Origin: Nitrosomonas sp. sh817
GTDB taxonomy: Bacteria; Pseudomonadota; Gammaproteobacteria; Burkholderiales; Nitrosomonadaceae
DNA length: 64,000 nucleotides
Assembly: GCF_030908545.1 (NCBI RefSeq)
Contig: NZ_CP133083.1
Span: 2,303,691 to 2,367,690 of the forward strand
Direction: 5' to 3'
A model generated the notes under the pieces. It had not been told where the DNA came from. It saw only the letters and a list, made by a program, of their open reading frames with translations, and did no database searches. The translations under genes and the position numbers were made by a program. Positions 1 through 9,069 of this stretch are shown one piece after another (position 1 is the stretch's first letter; each line of letters starts with the position of its first letter).

Positions 1-27
1 CAAGTTACATGACAGGAGAATAAAATC

Positions 28-531
28 ATGGGCACCCGAAGCATCCCCCCTAATTTTCGTCAAATCATGCGTCATGATACGGTTTTTAAAGAGCGCGTAC
101 ACGATGCTTATAAAATCAAGGAGAAATTGCCGGAGCCGACCGTTTGCCCGCAATGCAACGCAGTATTCCATAGCGGACGGTGGCAATGGACGGCGGCGCC
201 CGCCAATGCGCACCAACATAATTGCCCGGCGTGCCAGCGCATCATCGATCATTATCCCGCCGGCTTTCTGACGCTGGAGGGTGAATTCTTTCACAGCCAT
301 CGCGATGAAATTCTGCATCTGGTGCAAAATTTCGAAAAAAAGGAAAAATCCGAACACCCGTTGCAGCGCATTATTGCGACTGAAAAGCAGAATGGCTCGT
401 TTTTGATTACAACCACCGATATTCACTTGGCGCGCGGCATCGGTGAGGCGATTCATGATGCTTATCAAGGCGATCTGGATTTTCACTATAACCAGGATGA
501 GAATTTACTGCGCGTGCATTGGTCGCGCTGA
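28..531 (+). CDS. BCAM0308-like zinc-ribbon protein
   Basis: Encodes 167 residues with two CPxC pairs (CPQC near residue 40 and CPAC near residue 66), the pattern of a small zinc ribbon. The C-terminal half (residues 105-167) contains a segment about removal of ligands or nucleic acid (TTTDIHLARGIGEAIHDAY) followed by a short basic tail. The layout matches proteobacterial BCAM0308-type proteins, whose function is unknown; an NMD3-like RNA or ribosome link has been suggested for the ribbon. The ATG follows AGGAGA at a normal distance. A CBS-domain gene starts 27 bases downstream on the same strand, so the two are probably cotranscribed. Family name is from recognition of the pattern only. Confidence 0.7.
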   Translation: MGTRSIPPNFRQIMRHDTVFKERVHDAYKIKEKLPEPTVCPQCNAVFHSGRWQWTAAPANAHQHNCPACQRIIDHYPAGFLTLEGEFFHSHRDEILHLVQNFEKKEKSEHPLQRIIATEKQNGSFLITTTDIHLARGIGEAIHDAYQGDLDFHYNQDENLLRVHWSR

Positions 532-558
532 TAACGATAAAAAATAAAGGAGACTGCT

Positions 559-1008
559 ATGAGCGTCGGCGAAATTTGCAACCGTGAAGTCATTGTCATT
601 CAACGCGATGAGCCCGTTGTGGAAGCGGCAAAACTGATGCGCCAATACCATGTCGGCGCTGTCATTGTAATCGATAAACCCAACGGCTCCGCGATACCGG
701 TGGGTATCGTCACCGATCGCGACTTGGTCGTGGAAGTGCTGGCTACCGAGTTGGACGAGAAAGTCATCACTGTCGGCGACATTATGACGCCGGAGTTGTT
801 TACCGTGAAAGAAAGCACCGCCACGCATGATGCTATCGAATTCATGCGCCGCAAAACCATCCGCCGGCTGCCGATCGTCGACGATGCCGGTGAACTGGTC
901 GGAATTCTGACGCTGGACGATGTCCTGGAGATTTTGTCGGAAGAATTGCTCGATCTCGCAAAACTGGTACGGTACGAACAGAAGAAAGAAACCCGCCACC
1001 GTCCATAG
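559..1008 (+). CDS. Two-CBS-domain protein
   Basis: A 149-residue protein made almost entirely of a CBS pair (Bateman module): the first CBS spans about residues 5-60 (ending in PVGIVTDRDLV) and the second about 73-130 (IMTPELFTV to LVGILTLDDVLEIL). Stand-alone CBS pairs bind adenine nucleotides such as AMP, ATP or SAM and sense energy state; no catalytic domain is attached. A strong AAGGAG lies 7 bases before the ATG. It sits between the zinc-ribbon gene and lon. The stop codon lies inside an ACCCGCC/GGCGGGT hairpin (991-1014). The specific ligand or partner cannot be read from sequence. Confidence 0.9.
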   Translation: MSVGEICNREVIVIQRDEPVVEAAKLMRQYHVGAVIVIDKPNGSAIPVGIVTDRDLVVEVLATELDEKVITVGDIMTPELFTVKESTATHDAIEFMRRKTIRRLPIVDDAGELVGILTLDDVLEILSEELLDLAKLVRYEQKKETRHRP

Positions 1009-1025
1009 GCGGGTGTCCTCGCACA

Positions 1026-1053
1026 CCGCCGGTTGATTGCTCTGAACCGGCGG
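1026..1053 (+). terminator. Hairpin after CBS gene
   Basis: A perfect 9-bp stem CCGCCGGTT/AACCGGCGG with a 10-base loop lies 18 bases after the CBS stop codon. There is no T-run, so it is either a weak intrinsic terminator or a 3'-end stabilising structure separating this unit from lon. Confidence 0.4.
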
Positions 1054-1084
1054 GATTGCATCGTTATCCTTCAACAGACCCGCT

Positions 1085-1112
1085 CTTGAATTTCCGTTGA
1101 AGCGCTCAATAT
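1085..1112 (+). promoter_or_regulatory. Candidate sigma-32 promoter of lon
   Basis: CTTGAAT (1085-1091), a 13-base spacer and CTCAATAT (1105-1112) resemble the sigma-32 consensus CTTGAAA-N13/14-CCCCATNT. It lies 26 bases before the lon ATG. Lon is a classic heat-shock gene, so position and family agree; the -10 is imperfect. Confidence 0.5.
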
Positions 1113-1137
1113 TACTCATCATTAGTAAACTGTTGAG

Positions 1138-3525
1138 ATGAACGCCATGGAACAATCTGCCGTAACCCCGCTCGAATTGCCCGCCGATGTCATCGCGCTC
1201 GTGCCGATGCGCAATGTCGTGCTATTTCCCCATGTGTTAATGCCGGTCACCGTTGGCCGGGAACGATCGATTGCGACGATTCAGCATGCATTGCAAGCGA
1301 AAACCCCGGTCGGCATCGTGCTGCAAAAAGATGCTATGGCCGATGAACCGGGCCTCGAAGCACTCTGCCAAGTCGGAACGATTGCCAATGTCGTCAGGCA
1401 TATCGCTTCCGAAGACGGTACGCACCATGCCGTTTGCCTCGGCGTCGAGCGTTTCCGGATCGAAGAACTGGTCGAAGGTTACCCGTTCATCGCCGCGCGG
1501 ATAAAACGCATTCAGGAAACCGCCGCCGTTACCACGCAAATTGAAGCATTGGCGCTGCAATTGCGCGAACGCGCGATCGAAATTCTGTCGTTGCTGCCGG
1601 GGGTACCGGCGGAACTGGCGCATGCATTGCAAGCGACCCGCGCGCCATCCGATCTGGCCGATATCACCGCCAGCCTGCTGGATACCGAAATCAGCGAAAA
1701 ACAAAAATTGCTGGAAACCATCGATACCGAAGCGCGCTTGCAATATGTACTGCAAATTATCACGCGGCGCATCGAAGTGCTGCGGCTTTCGCAAGAAATC
1801 GGCGAACGCACCAAAGAACAAATGGAAGACCGCGAACGCAAGTATTTACTGCGCGAACAGTTAAAAGCCATTCAGAAAGAACTCGGTGAAGACGGCGAGA
1901 ACGATCAGGAAATCGCAAAATTGCACGACACCATCGCCGCTGCCGGCATGCCAAGCGATATCGAGGAACAAACCCGCAAGGAATTGCAGCGGTTGCAGCG
2001 AATGCCCGCGGCGTCCAGCGAATACTCGATGCTGCATACTTATCTCGAATGGATGACAGAATTGCCGTGGCAATTGCCGGAAGAAAAACCGATCGACCTC
2101 CATGCCGCGCGCGAAGTGCTTGAGGCGGATCACTTCGGGCTGGAACGCATCAAGCAGCGTATCGTGGAATTTCTCGCGGTACAAAAATTAAAACAGCAAG
2201 GCCGCGCACCGATTCTTTGTTTTGTCGGTCCGCCGGGCGTCGGCAAGACTTCGCTCGGTCAAAGCATCGCGCGGGCGTTGCAACGCCCGTTTGTCAGGGT
2301 GTCATTGGGCGGCGTGCACGACGAAGCGGAAATGCGCGGCCACCGCCGCACCTACGTCGGCGCCATGCCGGGCAATATCATCCAAGGTCTGCGCAAGGCT
2401 GGCGCGCGCAATTGCGTGATGATGCTCGATGAGATCGACAAAATGACCGCCAGCGCACACGGCGATCCGTCAGCGGCGCTGCTGGAGATTCTCGATCCGG
2501 AACAAAATTCGACATTCCGCGATAACTATCTGGGTGTGCCGTTCGACTTGAGCCGGGTAATCTTCATCGCCACCGCCAATGTCATCGACAATGTTCCGCC
2601 GCCGGTGCGCGATCGCATGGAAATCATCGACTTGCCGGGGTATACGCAAGAAGAAAAATTACAGATCGCACAGCGATATTTAGTGCAACGCCAAAGCGAA
2701 ACCAACGGCTTGCAAACCGATCAATGCGTACTGACATCCGAAGCGTTACAAAGCATCGTCGCGAATTACACGCGCGAAGCCGGTGTGCGCCAATTCGAAC
2801 GCGAAATCGGCCGGGTTATGCGGCACGCCGCGTTACGTATTGCGCAAGGCGAATTGCAGCAAGTGCGGATCGACACACTGAATTTGCCGGACATCCTCGG
2901 GCCGGAAAAATTCGAGCATGAGCTGGCGCTGCTGACCGACATGCCCGGCGTTGCGACCGGTTTGGCTTGGACACCGGTCGGCGGCGACATTTTGTTCATT
3001 GAAGCCACGCGCGTCAATGGCAGCGGCCGCCTGATCCTGACCGGACAACTCGGCGATGTCATGAAAGAAAGCGCGCAAGCCGCACTCACGCTGGTCAAAG
3101 CACGCGCCAGCGATTTACAGATTCCGGCATCGGTTTTTGACGGTATCGACGTGCACTTACACGTCCCTGCCGGGGCCATTCCAAAAGACGGACCGAGCGC
3201 CGGCGTAGCCATGTTCATTGCATTGGCTTCATTGTTTACCAACCGGCCAGTACGGCACGATGTCGCCATGACCGGTGAAATCAGCTTGCGCGGCTTCGTA
3301 TTGCCGGTCGGCGGCATCAAGGAAAAAATACTGGCGGCGCAACGCGCCGGTATCCGGAAAGTGCTGCTGCCCGCGCGTAACCGGAAAGATTTGCAAGATG
3401 TGCCCGAAACAACACGTCAAGCAATGCAATTCATTTTTCTGGAAACCGCCGATGACGCGGTCCGGGCGGCGCTCAATCCAATCAACCGCAATGCCGCCGC
3501 AACTGCTGACTTGATCCTGGTTTAA
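1138..3525 (+). CDS. lon: ATP-dependent Lon protease
   Basis: A 795-residue bacterial Lon (LonA) of normal length. Lon degrades misfolded and regulatory proteins in the cytosol as an ATP-driven homohexamer. Order of domains: N-terminal substrate-recognition LON domain (about 18-210, starting [17 protein letters not shown]), coiled-coil linker, AAA+ module with Walker A GPPGVGKT from residue 364 and Walker [11 protein letters not shown], then the serine-lysine protease domain with the catalytic Ser in PKDGPSAGV (Ser687) and the Lys in GGIKEK (about residue 730). The upstream hairpin and sigma-32-like promoter suggest an independent heat-inducible unit. The first ATG is used here; a second in-frame ATG lies three codons later and neither has a strong ribosome site. 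Confidence 0.97.
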   Translation: MNAMEQSAVTPLELPADVIALVPMRNVVLFPHVLMPVTVGRERSIATIQHALQAKTPVGIVLQKDAMADEPGLEALCQVGTIANVVRHIASEDGTHHAVCLGVERFRIEELVEGYPFIAARIKRIQETAAVTTQIEALALQLRERAIEILSLLPGVPAELAHALQATRAPSDLADITASLLDTEISEKQKLLETIDTEARLQYVLQIITRRIEVLRLSQEIGERTKEQMEDRERKYLLREQLKAIQKELGEDGENDQEIAKLHDTIAAAGMPSDIEEQTRKELQRLQRMPAASSEYSMLHTYLEWMTELPWQLPEEKPIDLHAAREVLEADHFGLERIKQRIVEFLAVQKLKQQGRAPILCFVGPPGVGKTSLGQSIARALQRPFVRVSLGGVHDEAEMRGHRRTYVGAMPGNIIQGLRKAGARNCVMMLDEIDKMTASAHGDPSAALLEILDPEQNSTFRDNYLGVPFDLSRVIFIATANVIDNVPPPVRDRMEIIDLPGYTQEEKLQIAQRYLVQRQSETNGLQTDQCVLTSEALQSIVANYTREAGVRQFEREIGRVMRHAALRIAQGELQQVRIDTLNLPDILGPEKFEHELALLTDMPGVATGLAWTPVGGDILFIEATRVNGSGRLILTGQLGDVMKESAQAALTLVKARASDLQIPASVFDGIDVHLHVPAGAIPKDGPSAGVAMFIALASLFTNRPVRHDVAMTGEISLRGFVLPVGGIKEKILAAQRAGIRKVLLPARNRKDLQDVPETTRQAMQFIFLETADDAVRAALNPINRNAAATADLILV

Positions 3526-3549
3526 TAAGCCGCTGCAACATTATCTGCA

Positions 3550-3582
3550 TTGCCGCTACGGTGTAAAAAACTGTAGCGGCAA
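3550..3582 (+). terminator. Terminator-like hairpin after lon
   Basis: A 10-bp perfect stem TTGCCGCTAC/GTAGCGGCAA with an A-rich loop lies 25 bases after the lon stop and is followed by only three T residues. It is a plausible intrinsic terminator with a weak U-tract. Confidence 0.6.
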
Positions 3583-3712
3583 TTTGCCGCATTGCGGTTT
3601 GGTCCTTCATCAGTTACATTGGACAACTGATAGTGTTTCAATCATCATGAAATATTGTTGTCATCTGCTATTGCTATCCTTGATTTAGCGTTTGATGAGA
3701 GGAGTAAATACC

Positions 3713-4009
3713 ATGCAATATCCCGAAATACCGATCCAAGCTAATCCCATTTATCAACCCAAACGGCTTGAAAGCAATCCGCCAATCTATGAAGCGGGTC
3801 AATTACGGCGCGCAAAAATGCACGCGGCACGAATGATTGAGGTTTTAGACGACAAGAAAGTTTTGACGCCTTCCCTGTATCAGTTGCTGGAAACCAGCAT
3901 TATTCTGGAAACGACCGATTCTAAAATTCTCGCCGGATGGTTAAAACGGACACCCGCCGCAGTTCGCTCGGATCTGCAGAAAATATGCGTTTCGCTCGCG
4001 AATTATTAG
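3713..4009 (+). CDS. Small hypothetical protein, possible HTH
   Basis: A 98-residue protein starting at the ATG preceded by GAGAGGAG at ideal spacing; upstream TTG and ATG codons in frame overlap that ribosome site and are unlikely. No family is recognised with certainty. The C-terminal 40 residues (YQLLETSIILETTDSKILA then GWLKRTPAAVRSDLQKI) have the rhythm of a helix-turn-helix, with a recognition-like helix TPAAVRSDLQKI similar to LuxR-type sequences (AxVrxHlxxI). The N-terminal 35 residues are proline-rich and probably disordered. It stands alone between lon and a MITE-like element. A DNA-binding role is inference only. Confidence 0.6.
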   Translation: MQYPEIPIQANPIYQPKRLESNPPIYEAGQLRRAKMHAARMIEVLDDKKVLTPSLYQLLETSIILETTDSKILAGWLKRTPAAVRSDLQKICVSLANY

Positions 4010-4059
4010 TCATTCATTGAGCAATGCTTTCGAGAAATCGATGCGAAGTCAAAGCTGGT

Positions 4060-4110
4060 GAAAAAGCACGGTTTATGGCGTAATAAATGAGCATTTTTCG
4101 GCTGTTTTCA
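4060..4110. repeat. Diverged relative of nested repeat core
   Basis: This stretch (GAAAAAGCACGGTTTATGG and TAAATGAGCATTTTTCGG) aligns with small gaps to the core of the 8.8-kb inverted-repeat element at 8894-8934. It is probably a decayed or partial copy of that repeat family. Confidence 0.35.
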
Positions 4111-4152
4111 ATACCGTAGCGGCGACGCAGATAGTTTTCAACGATCTGTCAA

Positions 4153-4295
4153 GGAAACGCTGAGTAATTCAACGAATGAGATGAAGCACGAGGCGCACGG
4201 AACGCAGCAACCGGGACATATCAACAAGATAGGCGAGGATGCGAATACCGCGTAACGAAGTGACTCGCTCATGCAGTCAATTAATCGGCGTTTCC
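4153..4295 (+). repeat. MITE-like element, copy A
   Basis: A 143-bp element bounded by GGAAACGCTGAGTAATT and AATTAATCGGCGTTTCC, which are near-perfect terminal inverted repeats. The interior (about 110 bp) matches the copies at 17735, 54065 and 55560, and has no credible coding capacity. Flanks are TCAA and CCAA, three of four bases alike, as expected of a slightly decayed 4-bp target duplication. Confidence 0.85.
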
Positions 4296-4359
4296 CCAAT
4301 GAAAAATCCCCGGAATGGCGAACCAATCAGGGGATTTAAAGGAAATTCAAACGTTGGTT

Positions 4360-4974
4360 TTATCTGACTGGCTGTTTACGCAGCGAGAAACCTATTAAAC
4401 CGACTCCGACGATCAACATCGCATAGGTTTCAGGTTCCGGAACCGCGCTGACACCGATCACGAAATCATCCCAATCGCCCAGTTTCTTGGATCCGGCGCT
4501 GTCGTTATAGCCCAGCACGTAGTCGTATACGACCGAACCGACCAGCATGTTGGTGCCGATCAATCCGATCGAAGTGCCTTTATCCCAATCGCCGCCGTTG
4601 ACGGCAAATTTGCCGACATCGCCTTCGAATTTGAAATTCAGCGCTCCAATTGTGCTGACCAGCGTACTGACCGATGTTCCGACCGGATCGGATTCCCGCA
4701 GCTGATGACCGCCCAGCAGATCATAAAACTTGTCGTTGAATCCGGACTCCTGTCCCAAGTAAGTATAAGTCACCATCTGCGATCCCGGACCTGCGAAATC
4801 AAGATGTCCTATACTCACTGTAGAACCGGTTGGCAGCGTTGCGAATCCTGAAACGTTAAACGCTTCGGTCCGCTTTGCCGTATCCGTCTCCACAAACACC
4901 AGCGCGGCATTGGCTGCGCTTGCGCAAACCAGCAATCCCGCGGCGGCGATCGTGGCATAGCAAATTTTCTTCAT
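4360..4974 (-). CDS. PEP-CTERM sorting-signal protein
   Basis: A 204-residue exported protein. The start at 4974 is chosen because CGGAGA precedes it and it opens directly into a signal peptide (MKKICYATIAAAGLLVCAS, cleavage near ANA-AL). The C-terminus carries the PEP-CTERM signal: VPEPETYAM, a hydrophobic helix, then RKQPVR. In bacteria with an exosortase (EpsH) this tripartite tail is recognised at the inner membrane and the protein is released to the surface or exopolysaccharide matrix. The central part is beta-rich and low in Cys; no enzymatic motif is seen. The gene stands alone, reading away from the membrane pair at 5.2-6.1 kb. The exosortase itself is not in the window. Confidence 0.88.
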   Translation of the reverse strand: MKKICYATIAAAGLLVCASAANAALVFVETDTAKRTEAFNVSGFATLPTGSTVSIGHLDFAGPGSQMVTYTYLGQESGFNDKFYDLLGGHQLRESDPVGTSVSTLVSTIGALNFKFEGDVGKFAVNGGDWDKGTSIGLIGTNMLVGSVVYDYVLGYNDSAGSKKLGDWDDFVIGVSAVPEPETYAMLIVGVGLIGFSLRKQPVR

Positions 4975-5179
4975 GCTTAATCTCCGAAAAAGTTTCGTCA
5001 AAAAAGTAATTCAATGAACGAATTACTTTTACCCATTGCTGTAAGAAACCAGCACGACTATTTCGAACGATCTGCCACGAGGGTTTAGATAATTTTTGTC
5101 CTACCTGCGGTTATTAGCTGAATAAAGGATTATTTTGACGGATGACGGCATCAAGCTTTATGCAGCATATTCAACGCTT

Positions 5180-5641
5180 TCATAGCCAGCGGCGCACGGT
5201 CTTCAAATAGTTAGCGTAATCCTCGCCGAATTTCGTCAACAGCACTTTTTCTTCCGGAATGATCTGAAACCGGTTCAGATACCACACGAACAACGGCAAC
5301 AACAGCAGCGGCAAGCCATTCTCCAAATAGACATTCCATGCCGCCAGCAGCAACAGGAAACCGGCATACATCGGGTTGCGGCTGAACCGGTAAACACCGT
5401 GCGTGACCAGCGAGGACGATTGATCCGGCGTGAATGGATTGGCGGTCGTCCGTGCAGCAATAAATGTCGCAATGCCACTCGCAATCAGCATCATCCCGAT
5501 CAGCCAAAGCGCCAATGCGATCCATTCCTTACCCGGGATAGCCACCGCCGCCCACGGCGCCAGTTCCGCGACGGCCCGCATCAATCCGGCAAACACTAAG
5601 ACCACCGCAGCCGGAGGAATTTTCAATTCAAGACGATGCAT
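5180..5641 (-). CDS. Isoprenylcysteine-carboxyl methyltransferase-like protein
   Basis: A 153-residue integral membrane protein of the ICMT/PEMT-like family (SAM-dependent methyltransferases). Three to four hydrophobic helices are followed by the family signature THGVYRFSRNPMYAGF (about residues 80-95) and the C-terminal EEKVLLTKFGEDYANY motif that binds SAM. The ATG at 5641 is preferred because GAGGAA lies 6 bases upstream; a TTG four codons earlier is less likely. It follows the small membrane protein at 5650-6057 by 8 bases and is probably translated from the same message. The bacterial substrate is unknown; members may methylate lipids or small lipophilic molecules. Confidence 0.85.
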   Translation of the reverse strand: MHRLELKIPPAAVVLVFAGLMRAVAELAPWAAVAIPGKEWIALALWLIGMMLIASGIATFIAARTTANPFTPDQSSSLVTHGVYRFSRNPMYAGFLLLLAAWNVYLENGLPLLLLPLFVWYLNRFQIIPEEKVLLTKFGEDYANYLKTVRRWL

Positions 5642-5649
5642 GGTATTCC

Positions 5650-6057
5650 TCAAGAAGAAACGTTATCTTGCGAAACGCTGGATTGAACGGTTTGAGCGGT
5701 TTGCGACCATTTCCCCCAGAAATATCCGGCCGCTATCCCGAGCAACCAGCTCAGAACAACCAGCACCGGCAGCAAATGCGATCCGCTGGTATCGCGGAAT
5801 TGCATCATCAGCAACCCAAGCGGCAATGCGCCGGTCACCAGCAGCAGTTCGGGCAGGATCGCGCCCTGACTCCAGCGCGAAAGCCCGTAGGACACCGCGG
5901 TGAAAAACAGCAACGCCAGAACCATTTGAACAGCCCAGGAAATGCCGCTCCACAATAAACCGAAACCGAGAAACGACAATAAAAAACCGCCGCCCAAGGC
6001 GGCCAATGCGATTAGCAACCCTTTCCAAGGGTTGGGTTGATTGAGATTATTTTGCAT
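5650..6057 (-). CDS. Four-helix membrane protein, unknown function
   Basis: A 135-residue protein with about four predicted membrane helices (residues 12-35, 40-60, 68-86, 94-115) and a polar C-terminal tail rich in Gln and Ser. No family is recognised. It is the first gene of a two-gene unit with the membrane methyltransferase at 5180-5641, separated by 8 bases, so a role in the same membrane lipid or quinone-like modification is possible but not shown by sequence. Confidence 0.65.
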   Translation of the reverse strand: MQNNLNQPNPWKGLLIALAALGGGFLLSFLGFGLLWSGISWAVQMVLALLFFTAVSYGLSRWSQGAILPELLLVTGALPLGLLMMQFRDTSGSHLLPVLVVLSWLLGIAAGYFWGKWSQTAQTVQSSVSQDNVSS

Positions 6058-6433
6058 AACTTCCTTTGATGAACGTAATCAATGGTTAAACAATAAAATA
6101 TGGAGGATGTGGTGAGTCAAAGCGAACCGCATCGATCGCAAACTCAGCGGTCAGGTGTAATTCTTGCAGCTTTGCCATGACGACATCGAATAGAACGGTG
6201 CCAGCTTGCACAGCATAACGCGCAAAACCAAGAATTTTTGTCCTTCCGAAGAATAGCCCCAACCGGCGTTGGGTGCAATGATAGTACTACCCAATTCCCT
6301 GCTGACTGTATGCTCCAATTTCACAGGCGGTGGTAATGGCCACGGTGTTTGACAACCCAACTATCCTTATGTAAATTCTACGAGGTACTTCATTTTTCCA
6401 ATGCCCTCAGGGCCTTACTTAGCGGAGGCTATT
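6058..6433. other. Intergenic region, no convincing gene
   Basis: About 375 bases between divergent genes. A minus-strand open frame (6151-6360, TTG start) lacks a family match and a signal. The interval presumably holds the promoters of the 6057 and 6434 genes; none stands out. Confidence 0.5.
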
Positions 6434-6781
6434 TTGAAAAAAATTAGTTTGCATGGTTTTATGACTGCTTTTTGTTTCGGAATTATTTCTTTTGCCAGTA
6501 CTGCGAACGCTGAACCGGTAAGCTGCAATGCCTGTACAAGCGACGGTGGCCTCGGATACTCCAGAACGTGCTGCGTTACCAGGGTAGACCCGAATCCATC
6601 TCCTAACGTAGATCCAACGTATCAGTACTGCAGAGTCATGGATTGTCTTCCTGGTCAAGACGCTCCTGATGAAATTCGAGAAAGCGATGCTCCTGGCTTC
6701 ACGCTTCCGATTCATGACAAGTATCCAGACGCACCCCGGACCATTAAAATTCAGATTCCTGCAGTTCCTCACAAGGAATAG
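6434..6781 (+). CDS. Secreted Cys-rich small protein
   Basis: A 115-residue protein whose start is set at TTG 6434 by a GGAGG five bases upstream. It begins with a classical signal peptide (KKISLHGFMTAFCFGIISF, cleavage near ANA-EP). The mature part has six Cys (CNAC, TCC, YC, DC), suggesting disulfide bonds after export to the periplasm, and a proline-rich acidic tail. No family is recognised. It is flanked by an empty region and the convergent NhaC gene. Confidence 0.65.
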   Translation: MKKISLHGFMTAFCFGIISFASTANAEPVSCNACTSDGGLGYSRTCCVTRVDPNPSPNVDPTYQYCRVMDCLPGQDAPDEIRESDAPGFTLPIHDKYPDAPRTIKIQIPAVPHKE

Positions 6782-6836
6782 CAAGAAATCGTAGTTTTTA
6801 TCACCCCAAGCAATATCTCGCTTGGGGGACATCAAC

Positions 6837-8273
6837 CTATAACTTACCCAACCCACTCTCCTTTCGCAACAGCCCCACCCCCAGAACCGCCATCGTAATG
6901 GAAACGAACGGATTCAGCACATTCAACAAGGCGTACAGCGCGTAATCGAGTGTCGGCACGCCCAAGGTCGCGGCGTAGAAAGTCCCGGCGGTGGTCCACG
7001 GAATCAAGCCGGTTGTGATCGTCGAGCCTTCTTCGACCGAGCGTGACAACACCGCCGGGTCGAGGTCTTTTTCGCGGTAGGCACCCTTAAACAGTTGGCA
7101 ATTCAGGATGATGGAGATATACGCTTCGCCCATCGCTAAGTTGCCGGCCAGACCGGATGCGATGGTCGCGGCGATCAAGGTGCTGCTACGGTGGATCGCG
7201 GCGATCAAACGCAGCAGCAGCACCCGCAGAAACCCGGCGTGATGCAAAATGCCGCCGAGCGCCAGCGCCATGATCGATAACAACAGCGTCCAGGCCATGC
7301 TGTACAAACCGCCGCGCCCGAGCAATTCGTCGATGCTGGCGATGCCGGTCTGGCCGGGCGAATTCAGCCACAGCGCATTGAGCGCGTCGACGCCATCTTT
7401 GCCCTGATAGCCGATGGCAATCGCCAATGCCAGCAGGATGCTGCACGACATGCTGACTTCGGCGGCGTAGCGTCTGATGCTCAGGCCGAACATCAATACC
7501 AGCGGCAGCAGCGTGATCCACCCGTCCAGCCGGTAAGAACCCGCCAAAGCATTGCGGATCTCGGTCAAATGCTCGCCGGGCAACTGATTCCCGCCGTATT
7601 GCAAACCCCACACGGTGAAAATAATCAGCACGATGACGAAGGTCGGCAACGTGGTATACAACATCGAGCCGATATGCCGGTACAGATTCGTTCCCGCGCT
7701 CATTGCCGCGAGGTTGGTGGTATCCGATATCGGTGATAACTTGTCGCCGAACGTCGCGCCGGAGACGATCATGCCCGCCACCAGCGGCAGCGGAATCCCC
7801 ATCGCATCGCCGATGCCGATCAACACCACGCCGATGGTGCCGGTGGTGCCCCAGGACGTGCCGGTTGCGACCGACATCAAGCTGCATAACACAAACCCGG
7901 CTGCCAGAAATAAGGCGGGATCGAGCCAATTCAGGCCGAGGTACAACAAGGTCGCGATCGTGCCGCTGTGCATGAAGCTGGCGATCACCATGCCGATCAG
8001 CATGAAAATATAAATCGACGGCAACGCTTTGGTAATGCCGTCGTTCATCATGCCGCGGATGGCGGCAAACGGAAGCCCCAGACCGCGCGCGTGCAATCCG
8101 GCCCAAATCAACGCCAGAAACATCAATGCATGCAAACTGATCTGAAATACAAACAAACCCAGCGAAATCAACAGCAACACGCCGCCGAAACAAAGCGCCG
8201 CTTGCCAAAAGGATGGCAGCGGCTGTGTTACCGGTAATTCATCTAACGTGGGTTGCTCATCAGTCATTGCCAT
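6837..8273 (-). CDS. nhaC: NhaC-family Na+/H+ antiporter
   Basis: A 478-residue inner-membrane protein with 11-12 hydrophobic helices. The segment around residues 140-190 (MSVATGTSWGTTGTIGVVLI and GATFGDKLSPISDTTNLAA) is characteristic of NhaC/MleN antiporters, with the conserved polar residues thought to carry Na+ and H+. The C-terminal half repeats the pattern (GLIPWTTAGTFYAATLGVP). It exchanges cytosolic Na+ for external H+, or in some relatives malate for lactate. The gene starts 3 bases after the msrB stop and is likely cotranscribed with msrB. Substrate choice within the NhaC group is not decided by sequence. Confidence 0.9.
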   Translation of the reverse strand: MAMTDEQPTLDELPVTQPLPSFWQAALCFGGVLLLISLGLFVFQISLHALMFLALIWAGLHARGLGLPFAAIRGMMNDGITKALPSIYIFMLIGMVIASFMHSGTIATLLYLGLNWLDPALFLAAGFVLCSLMSVATGTSWGTTGTIGVVLIGIGDAMGIPLPLVAGMIVSGATFGDKLSPISDTTNLAAMSAGTNLYRHIGSMLYTTLPTFVIVLIIFTVWGLQYGGNQLPGEHLTEIRNALAGSYRLDGWITLLPLVLMFGLSIRRYAAEVSMSCSILLALAIAIGYQGKDGVDALNALWLNSPGQTGIASIDELLGRGGLYSMAWTLLLSIMALALGGILHHAGFLRVLLLRLIAAIHRSSTLIAATIASGLAGNLAMGEAYISIILNCQLFKGAYREKDLDPAVLSRSVEEGSTITTGLIPWTTAGTFYAATLGVPTLDYALYALLNVLNPFVSITMAVLGVGLLRKESGLGKL

Positions 8274-8276
8274 CGC

Positions 8277-8747
<471 letters not shown>

Positions 8748-8770
8748 TGTATTGTTTCCTTAACACATAG

Positions 8771-9057
8771 GGGCGTCTCTAAAAACTCAGAGTTTTAGAC
8801 AAGACGAGGCGAGAACAAAAAATATTTTTGCAGCATATGATTGGAGACCTTTGCACGGTGTCATGAGCGGTACAAGAATAAGGCAAAAATTTGCGAAAAA
8901 GCGGAGTTTACACGGGGTAAATGAGCATTTTTCGCAAATTTTTAACGCAATTATCGTGCCGCGTAGTAACCGTACAAAGGTCTCGATTGATATGTAAGGA
9001 AATATTTTTTTAGATCAACGAAGTATTGTAACAAAATATGAATTTTTAGAGATGCCC
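8771..9057. repeat. Nested inverted-repeat element (MITE-like, 287 bp)
   Basis: Bounded by GGGCGTCTCTAAAAA and TTTTTAGAGATGCCC, inverted repeats matching at 14 of 15 positions. A second inverted pair, GAGACCTTTGCACGG (from 8844) and CCGTACAAAGGTCTC (to 8984), lies inside it, as if one element had inserted into another or as a two-tiered hairpin. The central 8885-8945 is itself palindromic (AAATTTGCGAAAAA against TTTTTCGCAAATTT). ATA occurs on both sides as a possible short target duplication. No coding capacity. Confidence 0.75.
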
Positions 9058-9069
9058 ATAAAATTAATC

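Noticed and set aside
1237..3429. Several long antisense frames across lon
   Set aside because: Caused by GC-skewed codon use of the real gene; no start sites or family matches.
6151..6360. 69-codon open frame on the minus strand
   Set aside because: TTG start, no recognised family, no signal peptide and unusual composition; kept as intergenic.
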